Counted from the stretch's first letter, positions 7,752-15,564 are shown. The stretch is DNA of 41,479 bases from a virus (IMGVR_UViG_3300046305_000071:1-41479), one strand, 5' to 3'. Translations and numbers: made by a program. The notes: a model not told the origin generated them from the sequence alone.

Positions 7752-8135
7752 ATGGGTCCCAAAAAATCCGATATTTGCGAACCATATACCGACATGCCTG
7801 TAGAAGCCCGCAAGATTATGATGAGTAAACATGTTGAAACTATTTTGAATATTGCAATTCACAATAATAAAACAGATGCGGAAATGATTGTAATGACGAA
7901 TCAATCGGATAAATCCAATATAGTGTGTGGACTTATTCAATCATACGGATATTTAGTGATTTTAAAAAAAATGGTTTTGACTTTTAACCATTCGGATTGT
8001 TCGATAAAATTTTACACACAAGATTATACACCATTTAAAACTGTCAATATTAAAACAGAAAATGATATATACAATGCCATAATAGCTATTAATAAATCTC
8101 TTGAAAACACATGCGAATTGTGGCCGCCCAATTGA
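7752..8135 (+). CDS. MGPKKSD-family protein, copy 3 (stop displaced)
   Basis: This 127-residue paralog has an N-terminus almost the same as copy 1 (MGPKKSDICEPYTDMP). At its 3' end it lacks about eight bases that in the other copies contain the TGA stop. As a result the frame continues four residues (WPPN) and stops at the TGA formed by ATTGA of the next gene's promoter. The coding sequence therefore overlaps the copy 4 promoter. The rest of the protein aligns end to end with the other copies, so it is probably functional. Confidence 0.82.
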   Translation: MGPKKSDICEPYTDMPVEARKIMMSKHVETILNIAIHNNKTDAEMIVMTNQSDKSNIVCGLIQSYGYLVILKKMVLTFNHSDCSIKFYTQDYTPFKTVNIKTENDIYNAIIAINKSLENTCELWPPN

Positions 8136-8161
8136 ATTCTATTTTTTTAATAACATACGTC
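8129..8161 (+). promoter_or_regulatory. Class 1 promoter, MGPKKSD copy 4, overlapping the copy 3 stop
   Basis: CAATTGAAT at 8129-8137 with a T7 run. The TGA inside ATTGA serves as stop codon of copy 3. Confidence 0.7.
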
Positions 8162-8542
8162 ATGGGTCCCAAAAAATCCGATGTTTGCAAACAATATAGC
8201 GAATTGCCTGTAGACGACCGCAAGAAAATAATGGGTAAGCATGTTGAAAATATTTCGAATATTGCAATTCACACTGATAAAACAAACGAAGAAATGATTT
8301 TCATGATGATTCAGTCAACTAATGTTAATATAGTGTGTGGATTTAATAAAGAATATGGGTATCTAGTGAATTTTAAAAAATTATATTTGGTTTTTAACCA
8401 CTTGAATTGTTCGATAGAATGTTACAATGGTGGTGCACCTCGAACGCCATTTAAAACTAGCAATATTAAAACAGAATATGATATATATAATATCATAATA
8501 GCTATTAATAAGTCTATTGAAAGCACGGGCGAATTGTTTTGA
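8162..8542 (+). CDS. MGPKKSD-family protein, copy 4
   Basis: This 126-residue paralog begins MGPKKSDVCKQYSELP. An in-frame ATG 51 bases earlier lies upstream of the promoter and is not the start. The central part is nearly identical to copy 2, while the first 30 and last 40 residues are divergent. It ends IESTGELF, like copy 1. Function unknown. Confidence 0.82.
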   Translation: MGPKKSDVCKQYSELPVDDRKKIMGKHVENISNIAIHTDKTNEEMIFMMIQSTNVNIVCGFNKEYGYLVNFKKLYLVFNHLNCSIECYNGGAPRTPFKTSNIKTEYDIYNIIIAINKSIESTGELF

Positions 8543-8552
8543 TATGGCCGCC

Positions 8553-8590
8553 CAATTGAATTCTATTTTTTTAATAACATATCAGTTAAT
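8553..8590 (+). promoter_or_regulatory. Class 1 promoter of the 91-residue gene
   Basis: The same CAATTGAAT-TCTA-T7-AATAACATA block (CAATTGAAT at 8553-8561) used by the MGPKKSD genes, here driving an unrelated gene with ATG at 8591. Confidence 0.7.
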
Positions 8591-8866
8591 ATGAATGCGC
8601 TTAAACATTGGGCACAACTTTGCGTTGCGACATATGGCGTATTAGCAATCGGGCATTGCACTGTTTTAAAAATCGCAGCTGGCGAACGTGCATTGTTTCA
8701 AAATCAAGGTGGCGAACCGCCAATACATGTTATTAAACGCGCATGTGATAATATTTTATTAACTGATTCATTTATGGCGCCATTTAATGCAATAGAATCG
8801 CCAATTCCATCATTGATTTTATATTTCAATGAAGAAAAGGTTAATCGATATTCTAAATCAAAATAG
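8591..8866 (+). CDS. Unknown small protein between two paralog arrays
   Basis: This 91-residue protein is not recognised and does not align with the family on either side. It starts MNALKHWAQLCVATYGVLAI, a moderately hydrophobic helix, and ends with a Lys-rich tail. Its promoter is the MGPKKSD-type block, so it was either inserted behind a spare promoter or replaced a fifth copy. The gene ends at 8866, and the next promoter starts two bases later. Confidence 0.7.
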   Translation: MNALKHWAQLCVATYGVLAIGHCTVLKIAAGERALFQNQGGEPPIHVIKRACDNILLTDSFMAPFNAIESPIPSLILYFNEEKVNRYSKSK

Positions 8867-8867
8867 T

Positions 8868-8899
8868 CGATTGAATACCATTTTTTTAGTAGTATAAAA
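8868..8899 (+). promoter_or_regulatory. Class 1 promoter, MAKKG copy 1
   Basis: CGATTGAAT at 8868-8876, then ACCA, a T7 run and AGTAGTATAAAA up to the ATG at 8900. This second promoter version belongs to the MAKKG array. Confidence 0.7.
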
Positions 8900-9319
8900 A
8901 TGGCCAAGAAAGGATTTTTTGATGACTTCTTTAAGAATGCAAATTCTGCAGAAAAAGAGGCTGTTGTAACATCTACTGTTCTTAAATTATTTGGGAATAA
9001 TAATATTATTAAAATACAACATGAACGTGATATGCACACTAGGTATGGATTTAAATGCTCATATGGCGAGAAAAAAATAAATGATAGTTATAGATTTTAT
9101 ATATGGTATAAAAAAAATTATTTTATAAGCATAACATGTGCAACTCAAAAAATAGAAATTGTCAGATGGGGGGAGTCCCCATACGGTATCCAAACATACG
9201 ATTATTACCGACAATCAGATAGTTCTAGTGTAAAATTAAAATCCGAAATATTTGAAACCGAAAATAGTATTATACCAACAATTCAAAGATTTATAAGAAA
9301 TCTGGCATCGTTAAAATAG
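8900..9319 (+). CDS. MAKKG-family protein, copy 1
   Basis: First of three tandem paralogs, 139 residues. It begins MAKKGFFDDFFKN; the family shares a helix ending in VLKLFGN(N/K), a strand region with a YGEKKINDSYRFYIWYKKNY-like pattern, an ITCA segment, and a final amphipathic helix IP.IQ..IR.L.SL. The aromatic-rich centre suggests a small alpha/beta domain. I recognise no known family, membrane segment or catalytic motif. The early-type promoter and tandem copies suggest an accessory host-facing function. Confidence 0.82.
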   Translation: MAKKGFFDDFFKNANSAEKEAVVTSTVLKLFGNNNIIKIQHERDMHTRYGFKCSYGEKKINDSYRFYIWYKKNYFISITCATQKIEIVRWGESPYGIQTYDYYRQSDSSSVKLKSEIFETENSIIPTIQRFIRNLASLK

Positions 9320-9320
9320 T

Positions 9321-9353
9321 CGATTGAATACCATTTTTTTTAGTAGTATAAAA
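9321..9353 (+). promoter_or_regulatory. Class 1 promoter, MAKKG copy 2
   Basis: CGATTGAAT at 9321-9329 with a T8 run and AGTAGTATAAAA; it starts two bases after the previous stop codon. ATG at 9354. Confidence 0.7.
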
Positions 9354-9716
9354 ATGGCCAAGAAAGTAGATCTTGCTGCAAATGAAGCTGATGTAACAGC
9401 TACTGTTCTTAGCTTATTTGCGAATAAAAATATTATTGCGATAAATGATATATTTAATATTCATGTGCCATTCGATAACTACACTCTCCGATATTATAAA
9501 GAAATAATGAATGGCAGTCATATATTTTATATAATGTATCGAAGTAATTATTATATAAAAATAACATGTGCGGACCCGTTAATGCAAATTGCTTATCATG
9601 GGGGGCATTATTATAAGAGTCTCATACACTTAGAGTATGTACGTTTTCATTCGAATTATAGTATTGTATCACAAATTCAAGAAGCTATAAGATATTTATC
9701 ATCTGTATTAGTATAG
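9354..9716 (+). CDS. MAKKG-family protein, copy 2
   Basis: This 120-residue paralog starts MAKKVDLAANEADVTATV. It is shorter than copy 1 because it lacks about ten residues after the start and part of the loop after ITCA. The start at 9354 is chosen over an in-frame ATG at 9324, because 9324 lies inside the promoter. Conserved blocks are VLSLFANKNII, HIFYIMYRSNYYIKITCA and the final IQEAIRYLSSV. Confidence 0.82.
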   Translation: MAKKVDLAANEADVTATVLSLFANKNIIAINDIFNIHVPFDNYTLRYYKEIMNGSHIFYIMYRSNYYIKITCADPLMQIAYHGGHYYKSLIHLEYVRFHSNYSIVSQIQEAIRYLSSVLV

Positions 9717-9717
9717 T

Positions 9718-9749
9718 CGATTGAATATCATTTTTTTAGTAGTATAAAA
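9718..9749 (+). promoter_or_regulatory. Class 1 promoter, MAKKG copy 3
   Basis: CGATTGAAT at 9718-9726 with TCA, a T7 run and AGTAGTATAAAA; starts two bases after the previous stop. ATG at 9750. Confidence 0.7.
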
Positions 9750-10142
9750 ATGGCTAGGAAAGGATTTTTTAATAAGGTCTTTAAGGATTTAGATTATGTA
9801 GAAACGGAAACTGTTTTAACAGCTAATATTCTTAAATTATTTGAAAATAAAGATGTTATTGATTTAGATGATGAATTTGATGTTTATAGTATGGTCGATA
9901 ACTACACTCTCCTATATGGCAAAGAAATAAAAAGTGGTAGTTATATATTTTATATATGGTATAGATATAATTATTATATAAAAATATCGTGTATTCGTCC
10001 GTTAATGGAAATTATTCATTATAGTTGGCTTATTGATAATGACGAATCAACATATACAATACAAATAGAGTTTCTTTCGGAAAATACTATTATACCACAA
10101 ATTCAAAAAGCTATACGATATTTATCATCTTTATTTGAATAA
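9750..10142 (+). CDS. MAKKG-family protein, copy 3
   Basis: This 130-residue paralog starts MARKGFFNKVFKDLDYVE. It resembles copy 1 at the N-terminus (KGFF) and copy 2 in the middle (DNYTLLYGKEI compared with DNYTLRYYKEI) and at the end (IQKAIRYLSSLF), again a mosaic relation. No known family or motif. Confidence 0.82.
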   Translation: MARKGFFNKVFKDLDYVETETVLTANILKLFENKDVIDLDDEFDVYSMVDNYTLLYGKEIKSGSYIFYIWYRYNYYIKISCIRPLMEIIHYSWLIDNDESTYTIQIEFLSENTIIPQIQKAIRYLSSLFE

Positions 10143-10143
10143 T

Positions 10144-10295
10144 CAATTGAATATTATTTTTTTTTAGTAGCAGCTGATTAGTAATAATTTTTAATAGCAG
10201 TTGATTAAATATAATTTTTAGCAGCAGTTGATTAGTATTATTCGATTGAATATCATTTTTTAGTAGTATTCGATTGAATATCATTTAGTAGTATA
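10144..10295 (+). promoter_or_regulatory. Tandem array of six promoter-like units
   Basis: Units begin at about 10144, 10171, 10198, 10225, 10243 and 10271. The first three have a period of exactly 27 bases. Units 1, 5 and 6 keep (C/A)ATTGAATAT-N-AT and a T-run with TAGTAG, whereas units 2-4 have decayed to TGATTA. The last unit leads directly to the ATG at 10296. This looks like slippage amplification of the MAKKG promoter. Confidence 0.65.
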
Positions 10296-10688
10296 ATGGC
10301 AAAGAAAGGACCTTTACCGGTAAATCCTGATGAGTTCATGGCATATGCACATGCCGTGCTATCAACATATAAATATGAAATAATGATTGAGGCCGGCGAT
10401 GACAATGTATATAACTTGCCAGTGCCATTTAATGGATATGGAATCATAACCCGTTGTGGAAGTCGATACATATTTCGCGGCAAAGCTATTGCAATACATA
10501 TAACATATAACCCGCCAAAATTAGCCACATATTTGTTATCAGACCATCAATTCCCGCCAATAATGAACAGACCAACCGGATTTGCATGTACACATAATCT
10601 TGTCGATGAAACCTTTATATCTTCAAATAATGAATTGGAAATAAAAACTCAGATCCAAGAATATCTAAAAAAATATTTTGGAGAATAA
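10296..10688 (+). CDS. Distant MAKKG-type protein
   Basis: This 130-residue protein begins MAKKGPLPVNPDEFMAYAH. It shares the MAKKG start, the promoter type and a faint central pattern (VPFNGYG...SRYIF compared with VPFDNYT...SHIFY) with the three genes upstream, and ends with a similar amphipathic helix (IQEYLKKYF). I treat it as a divergent fourth member, with moderate certainty for the relation. It has better third-position GC than the array genes. No function is recognised. It is convergent with the D6/D11-like helicase. Confidence 0.75.
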   Translation: MAKKGPLPVNPDEFMAYAHAVLSTYKYEIMIEAGDDNVYNLPVPFNGYGIITRCGSRYIFRGKAIAIHITYNPPKLATYLLSDHQFPPIMNRPTGFACTHNLVDETFISSNNELEIKTQIQEYLKKYFGE

Positions 10689-10734
10689 CTTAGCAATTGA
10701 TTTACTTTTTTTTTAGATAAAACCTTTACAGTTT

Positions 10735-13383
10735 CTATTTTAAGTATTCCAATAACAATTCATATAATCTCTCACCATGTCGTAATTTTCTATGCGCGCC
10801 AATATTTAAATCTTTAATAAATCCCTCAATACGCCCGTCAGTGTCTACTTTATAAAACACGTCGATCGGTTTGCCATCAATCTCTATAATAGTTTCCTTT
10901 ACATCAACTTCTGATTTTTGGTATGCAACACAATTATCAGCCGCGCGCATGTCCAAAACAATATCTCTAGTAAACAATGGTTGATCTGTTGGCGCACACA
11001 TTCTACAAACATTATCATCGTTCATAGGACATTCTATACACGTTTCATGTATCGCAGTTAAAAACGTTTCATTCGCTTCAAATGCTATTTTTGCATGCAT
11101 ATATATTTCCTCATCTGTCGAACCTAATAATTCCTTGTCAACATTCGCCAATTCCATGGGAAATGCTTCATAAATAAACGATTGGACAAATCGCTGATCT
11201 GGCGGTAAATCTTTATGGGCGTTTAAACGCAATGCGCGACTTCTAACTTGTAATAATCGTTCTTCGGACCAATATGGTTCCATAACATGAACATATCTAC
11301 AGTTTTTTAAATCAATACCGAGCGCACCAGCGCTACTGATCATCAGTATTTTAATAATATCACCATTTATGTTTTCGGGTAAGTTGAAAATTCTAATTGC
11401 CTCGTTTCTAACTTCGGCAGTTTCATCGCCTGTAAATAGAGCGTATGTATATTTATCAATCACATCGCCGGCTGTAATTGCGTCGTCATCTATATCAATC
11501 ACATCGCCGGCTGCAATTGCGTCGTCGTGATTGCCTGCTGTAATTACTTCGTTGTCTAGCAGATTACCGGCTGCAATTGCGTCGTCGTGATTACCAGCCG
11601 CAATTGGAACTTCTAATGGATTAAATTTTACGGGTTCATCTTCAACCAATATTTCATCAGCAATTGATCCAGTTTTTTCCTCTTCAGTATTATCTTCCTG
11701 TTGATTATCGTCTATAATAGAATCCTTCAGAATTTCTTCTTTCAAAGTTTCCTTCGAATTCTCTTTCAAAGTTTCTTCTTTCAATTCTTCTTTCGATGCA
11801 TTTTCCATCTGCCAATTAACATATCCAAGTCCGCGCAAAAACACACGCAAGGCGCCCAATCCGCCGATCCCGACATATTGACTATATATTAAATGTGTTC
11901 CGCTTAATTTTAATTTCTCCGAGATTGCTTCGAATTTCGGAGAGCTCGCATTCTTTTCTGTGATGCGTCCGTCCAGTTGAGGCGCGTAATTTGATAATTG
12001 GCGCGAGCGCTGACGATATGTTCCGGTGTTTTCGGATTTTGGTTTTGTTAAATTTGGCGCGGCCTTTCCGCTTGTAAATGAAATTTCTTCATTCTCTTTT
12101 CGGCGCGCGGCAATATATAATCCTGTTTGAAAATCCGTCATTTTTACCTTTAATATGATATCTTTTCTTAACTCTGGAGTATAATTTTCACCTCCGACAT
12201 CTTCAGATTGGACATCACGTATACCTATATAAGAGGTTAATCCTACGATTCTATTTTGGAATTTTCCTCGCATTTCGGCCTTCAAATGTCCCTTTTCAGT
12301 GCAAAATATGCGCCGAAATTCATTGTAATCGGTCGGAAATAGCTCCATTCCGGCCAATAAATTATAACAAATTGCAAGTTCGAAAGAATTATTTGAAATA
12401 ATTGAGCCGGTTAAAAACATTAATTTAACATTTGGCGTTTTCATAACCGCACTATAGAATGCTTGGCCGTTTTTTGAACCATTAGTAATTGCGCGACCTA
12501 ACAAATGATACTCATCGACGATAATCATAGAGTTTTCCAATATAGATGAATTTTGTAAAATTTCTAATAAATTCATATCAACAAGTGAATCGTCTTCGAA
12601 TAACTGCTTAACCATATTGCTGGCATTAAATGCAACAAATTTAAAATTTGTTTTAATAAATGTGTTTATATCGGCGGTGACCATACCGATTTTATCTAAA
12701 ATGGTCACAATATTCTTAATAAAATTTTCTTGTAATGATTTAAGCAACATAACAATGATTTTTTTGGAAGGATTTTTAGTTTTTAATGCTGCAAGCGCGC
12801 ATCCGACAGCAACGGCAGTTTTCCCGCCACCCATTGTATATGATATAAGTAGTCCCTTGGGAATATAATTATTTCCATTTAAATCTGTTGTAACTCTAGA
12901 GCGTATCATCCAATTAAAATAATTATATGTCAATAATTGATAATATTTAAAATATGTTTGAATTATTGATAGTTTAGTTCCTTTTTTTAGTTCACTCATT
13001 ATATTGTTAAATGATTCTTTGAGTTTGAGAGGGAATGATGTAGAATTTCTATTTAATACTTCTGGTATGAATAGCTCGCCGGTGACTTCATCTATTTCCA
13101 TAAGCAAATCATTTGCGGTAATATCGTCAGTCGGAACTTTAATTTCCGATAGGTCTATCGGCAATTTTTCATTAGCGTCGTCGATTGCGTCTGTTAAAAG
13201 TTCTTTAATTGCCGGATCAGAAGTATTTTCTAATTTTGCAATATCGCCAATAGCGTCACTTGCAATATCACCAATTGCAATATCGCCACTTTCAATAGTT
13301 GTATTTTCGCCACTATCTCCACTTTCATTTTCGCCAATATCAATTACACCACTTTCATTTTCGTCAATTACACTGCCTTCCAT
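10735..13383 (-). CDS. D6/D11-like SF2 helicase (viral transcription-associated)
   Basis: This 882-residue protein is a superfamily 2 DEXH helicase of the poxvirus D6/D11-like (NPH-I/VETF) type found across nucleocytoviruses. Walker A MGGGKT is at residues 184-189, the DEYH box at 290-293, motif III TGS at about 325, and motifs V/VI (SSAGALGIDLKN ... LLQVRSRALRL) at about 690-735. After motif VI a Cys cluster (CIECPMNDDNVCRMC, about 795-810) could bind zinc. The first 170 residues are acidic with short GD/IGD repeats. A low-complexity insertion (about residues 540-645) carries Glu/Lys and AAGNHDDAI-type repeats. Homologues act in early transcription and are packaged in virions; here that is inference. 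The leader lacks ATTGAAT, consistent with late expression. Confidence 0.88.
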   Translation of the reverse strand: MEGSVIDENESGVIDIGENESGDSGENTTIESGDIAIGDIASDAIGDIAKLENTSDPAIKELLTDAIDDANEKLPIDLSEIKVPTDDITANDLLMEIDEVTGELFIPEVLNRNSTSFPLKLKESFNNIMSELKKGTKLSIIQTYFKYYQLLTYNYFNWMIRSRVTTDLNGNNYIPKGLLISYTMGGGKTAVAVGCALAALKTKNPSKKIIVMLLKSLQENFIKNIVTILDKIGMVTADINTFIKTNFKFVAFNASNMVKQLFEDDSLVDMNLLEILQNSSILENSMIIVDEYHLLGRAITNGSKNGQAFYSAVMKTPNVKLMFLTGSIISNNSFELAICYNLLAGMELFPTDYNEFRRIFCTEKGHLKAEMRGKFQNRIVGLTSYIGIRDVQSEDVGGENYTPELRKDIILKVKMTDFQTGLYIAARRKENEEISFTSGKAAPNLTKPKSENTGTYRQRSRQLSNYAPQLDGRITEKNASSPKFEAISEKLKLSGTHLIYSQYVGIGGLGALRVFLRGLGYVNWQMENASKEELKEETLKENSKETLKEEILKDSIIDDNQQEDNTEEEKTGSIADEILVEDEPVKFNPLEVPIAAGNHDDAIAAGNLLDNEVITAGNHDDAIAAGDVIDIDDDAITAGDVIDKYTYALFTGDETAEVRNEAIRIFNLPENINGDIIKILMISSAGALGIDLKNCRYVHVMEPYWSEERLLQVRSRALRLNAHKDLPPDQRFVQSFIYEAFPMELANVDKELLGSTDEEIYMHAKIAFEANETFLTAIHETCIECPMNDDNVCRMCAPTDQPLFTRDIVLDMRAADNCVAYQKSEVDVKETIIEIDGKPIDVFYKVDTDGRIEGFIKDLNIGAHRKLRHGERLYELLLEYLK
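11455..11605. repeat. In-frame minisatellite within the helicase gene
   Basis: Units around GCCGGCTGCAATTGCGTCGTC recur about five times with spacing in multiples of three, encoding repeats such as AIAAGNHDD on the minus strand. They lie between the two helicase lobes, so copy number could vary without breaking the frame. Confidence 0.65.
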
Positions 13384-13485
13384 AATTGTATATTAATTAT
13401 ATAATAAAAAAAATTTATCTAAATGACATTTGTTATAAAGCCGACGCACGTGAAATCGGGATTAATAATTGAAAATATCTATCAT

Positions 13486-13638
13486 TTAATGTCTCTTAGC
13501 GGCCTTGCGCTTCTTGGTGACCTTGCGCTTGGTGGTTCGCTTCTTTCCGGATGAGGTGGAAGGCTTGCGCTTGGTGGTGCGCTTTTTGGGGGATCGGCGT
13601 TTCTTGCCTAGTCTTGAAGATTCTGATGCAGTCAGCAT
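13486..13638 (-). CDS. 50-residue histone/protamine-like basic protein
   Basis: An ATG at 13638-13636 on the minus strand opens a 51-codon frame ending in TAA at 13488-13486. The product has 14 Lys and 9 Arg in 50 residues and a single acidic residue. KKRTTKRK occurs twice (residues 18-25 and 32-39), in a Ser/Thr/Pro-spaced pattern like histone tails and protamines. Codons are unusually GC-rich for the window (AAG, CGC, ACC), as in the 295-residue gene at 1406. A TATA-like leader (ATATATAAAATACAAA) sits immediately upstream. It probably condenses DNA in the virion, by analogy with small basic virion proteins of other large DNA viruses. The overlapping plus-strand frame is a shadow. Confidence 0.75.
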   Translation of the reverse strand: MLTASESSRLGKKRRSPKKRTTKRKPSTSSGKKRTTKRKVTKKRKAAKRH

Positions 13639-13728
13639 TTTTGTATTTTATATATTAACCCAGAAATTAAAAAAATTTTTGAAAAATAATTAATTATTAA
13701 ATTTTCAAATCCCTAATTGGACAACGTT

Positions 13729-13763
13729 CAATTGAATATTGTATTTTTATACAATATAAGAAC
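13729..13763 (+). promoter_or_regulatory. Class 1 promoter with internal palindrome
   Basis: CAATTGAAT at 13729-13737. The following 13736-13757 forms the inverted repeat ATATTGTA...TACAATAT around the T-run. ATG at 13764. Confidence 0.65.
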
Positions 13764-14306
13764 ATGAGCGAGGATTTATCATTGTTTTATCGGCAATTTC
13801 CGCTGATGAATTTTAATAAAAAGGAACATACGTTTTTAAATATGAATATCATCGGTTTAAATGACGAACTTTACCCAAAATCTCGCAAAGCTTCGCCCAT
13901 TGAAAAAAATTCGCCGATGCATGATAAGGAAGAAATCGCGTGTTTAAAAAATGCAAATATTGATATCACACTTGTGGAATTGCCAATATTTAATGTTACT
14001 AATATTTTTAGGGCATCTAATAATGTTCGATTATTGCTATGCGCAATTGTTGAAAGTAATGCTGAAGTATTTTCTTGTGTTGTTTATAAAAACATCCGAA
14101 TGAGTCCGGATGAGGCTGGTAAAATTTTCACATCCACGATAAAAACTGATTTATTTGTAACATTGCCCGTGAAAAATAGACAAATACAAATTAACACAAA
14201 TAAATTTGTATTTGTGCATATAAGCAATGATTTCATATATTTATCAAAGGATATACCAATAAGAACATGGAAATATTTAGCCAGAAAAATGAAACTTGAT
14301 AAATAA
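13764..14306 (+). CDS. Unknown 180-residue protein
   Basis: I do not recognise this protein. It begins MSEDLSLFYRQFPLMNF, contains a basic stretch near residue 40 (PKSRKASPIEK), and its second half alternates hydrophobic strands (VRLLLCAIVESN, FSCVVYKNI, NKFVFVHI), suggesting a compact alpha/beta domain. No membrane segment or catalytic motif is evident. The class 1 promoter ends right at the ATG. It ends in KMKLDK and is followed closely by another class 1 unit. Confidence 0.78.
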   Translation: MSEDLSLFYRQFPLMNFNKKEHTFLNMNIIGLNDELYPKSRKASPIEKNSPMHDKEEIACLKNANIDITLVELPIFNVTNIFRASNNVRLLLCAIVESNAEVFSCVVYKNIRMSPDEAGKIFTSTIKTDLFVTLPVKNRQIQINTNKFVFVHISNDFIYLSKDIPIRTWKYLARKMKLDK

Positions 14307-14363
14307 GTGTTTTCACATTTTTTATTTGGTTTAATTGTATATTTTTACATTTTCTATTCGGTT

Positions 14364-14402
14364 CAATTGAATATCATATATTTATACATATTACACGGCC
14401 GA
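14364..14402 (+). promoter_or_regulatory. Class 1 promoter of the 237-residue gene
   Basis: CAATTGAAT at 14364-14372 followed by an AT-rich stretch; ATG at 14403. The open frame extends upstream through this promoter, so the upstream ATG at 14307 is not the start. Confidence 0.6.
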
Positions 14403-15116
14403 ATGGAACAATTATTATATGATAAGGATAATTTAGCATATGGCGATTTTAGCAAAATAGGAATGTCCTCAAATTTACATACACTATCGAATCGCAGGCA
14501 CAGCGGTTCAACAGAATTAATGCATAAATCGCTGTATCATAAAATTTGGCTACTCCGCAAAATAAATCCCAATAAAGCCATGCTATACGTTAATTGGGAT
14601 AATATATTATTTAAATTCGCTAAAAATCTCGAAAGAATTGAAAAGTATGAAGTTTCCAACAAGTGTGAATTACCACATCTAAAATTATTAAATTATTATT
14701 TTGCAAATAATGTTTCTGATGCAAATATTACTTCCGGAACTGAATTTATTCACAAAGAATATAGATATATAGTAAATGAAATTATAACTGTTGAATTTAG
14801 ACATTTTAATTTGGAAGTCGTCAAGATATTCAAAGATGATGAATTAAATGATATAAATAATAATAAACGTTCTAGTCGCTGTTCATTACCTGACACCAGT
14901 CAGTATCCACTACCAAGTGCTAGTCAATATCCATTAACCAATAATATTCACTACCCACTAACCAATACTATTCAATACTCACTAACCAATCTTCCAAAAG
15001 TATATAAACTTGCCGGCCGAATACAATTAAACCCAGACGATTGCCCGTTACCAAGTGATGATACATTTTCAACAATGTCGGATGATTTTTCAGATATAAT
15101 GGATATGGATGAATAA
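14403..15116 (+). CDS. Unknown protein with QYPL-type tandem repeats
   Basis: This 237-residue protein starts MEQLLYDKDNLAYGDF. The first 150 residues look globular and helical. Residues of about 165-200 contain four to five copies of an eight-residue repeat, (S/T)QYPL(P/T), with variants HYPL and QYSL. The final 25 residues are acidic (DDFSDIMDMDE). The repeat plus acidic tail suggests a disordered binding segment. No family is recognised. The start follows from the class 1 promoter. Confidence 0.75.
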   Translation: MEQLLYDKDNLAYGDFSKIGMSSNLHTLSNRRHSGSTELMHKSLYHKIWLLRKINPNKAMLYVNWDNILFKFAKNLERIEKYEVSNKCELPHLKLLNYYFANNVSDANITSGTEFIHKEYRYIVNEIITVEFRHFNLEVVKIFKDDELNDINNNKRSSRCSLPDTSQYPLPSASQYPLTNNIHYPLTNTIQYSLTNLPKVYKLAGRIQLNPDDCPLPSDDTFSTMSDDFSDIMDMDE

Positions 15117-15121
15117 GGCTT

Positions 15122-15156
15122 CGATTGAATGCATTTTTTTTTAGTAGTATATAAAA
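15122..15156 (+). promoter_or_regulatory. Class 1 promoter of the SLOG gene
   Basis: CGATTGAAT at 15122-15130, then a T9 run and AGTAGTATATAAAA; almost the same as the MAKKG promoters. ATG at 15157. Confidence 0.7.
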
Positions 15157-15564
15157 ATGATTAAAATTGGATTCACTGGAACTCGCACAGGGTTAACTAA
15201 GATCCAATCCGATAATATAGAATTGTTTCTAAACGACTTTAAAAACATTACTATATGTCATGGCGATTGTGTCGGCGCGGATACGGATTTCCATAATTTA
15301 TGTTTGGAACATATAAAAAACCATCCAGATAAAACACTCTCAATACACATATATCCGCCAAGTGATCCAAAGTTAAGAGCATTTAATAAAGCCGATATTC
15401 TTATGCCAGAAAAGCCATATTTAATAAGAAATGTTGACATAGTCACTGATTCCGAAATATTAATCGGATGTCCAATAGACAAGACAAAGGAAGATATGCG
15501 TTCAGGAACTTGGTATACAATTCGTCATGCAAAAAAGATTGGAATGCAGGTAGTTATATTTTAA
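15157..15564 (+). CDS. SLOG-superfamily nucleotide-binding protein (YspA/DUF2493-like)
   Basis: This 135-residue single-domain protein has the Rossmann-like SLOG signatures: GFTGTR at residues 5-10, HGDCVGAD at 35-42, RNVDIV near 91, and RSGTWYTIRHA at 115-125 near the C-terminus. The family includes LOG phosphoribohydrolases, DprA-like proteins and small stand-alone proteins thought to bind nucleotides or nucleotide derivatives. Length and motifs match the small DUF2493/YspA type seen in phages and bacteria. In this context (followed by a dNMP kinase, under the same promoter class) a role in nucleotide metabolism or in handling a nucleotide signal is plausible. The exact ligand cannot be read. 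Confidence 0.85.
   Translation: MIKIGFTGTRTGLTKIQSDNIELFLNDFKNITICHGDCVGADTDFHNLCLEHIKNHPDKTLSIHIYPPSDPKLRAFNKADILMPEKPYLIRNVDIVTDSEILIGCPIDKTKEDMRSGTWYTIRHAKKIGMQVVIF

Noticed and set aside
13505-13693. Plus-strand 62-residue frame rich in Arg, Leu and Val
   Set aside because: It is the antisense shadow of the Lys/Arg-rich minus-strand gene, and no promoter precedes it.
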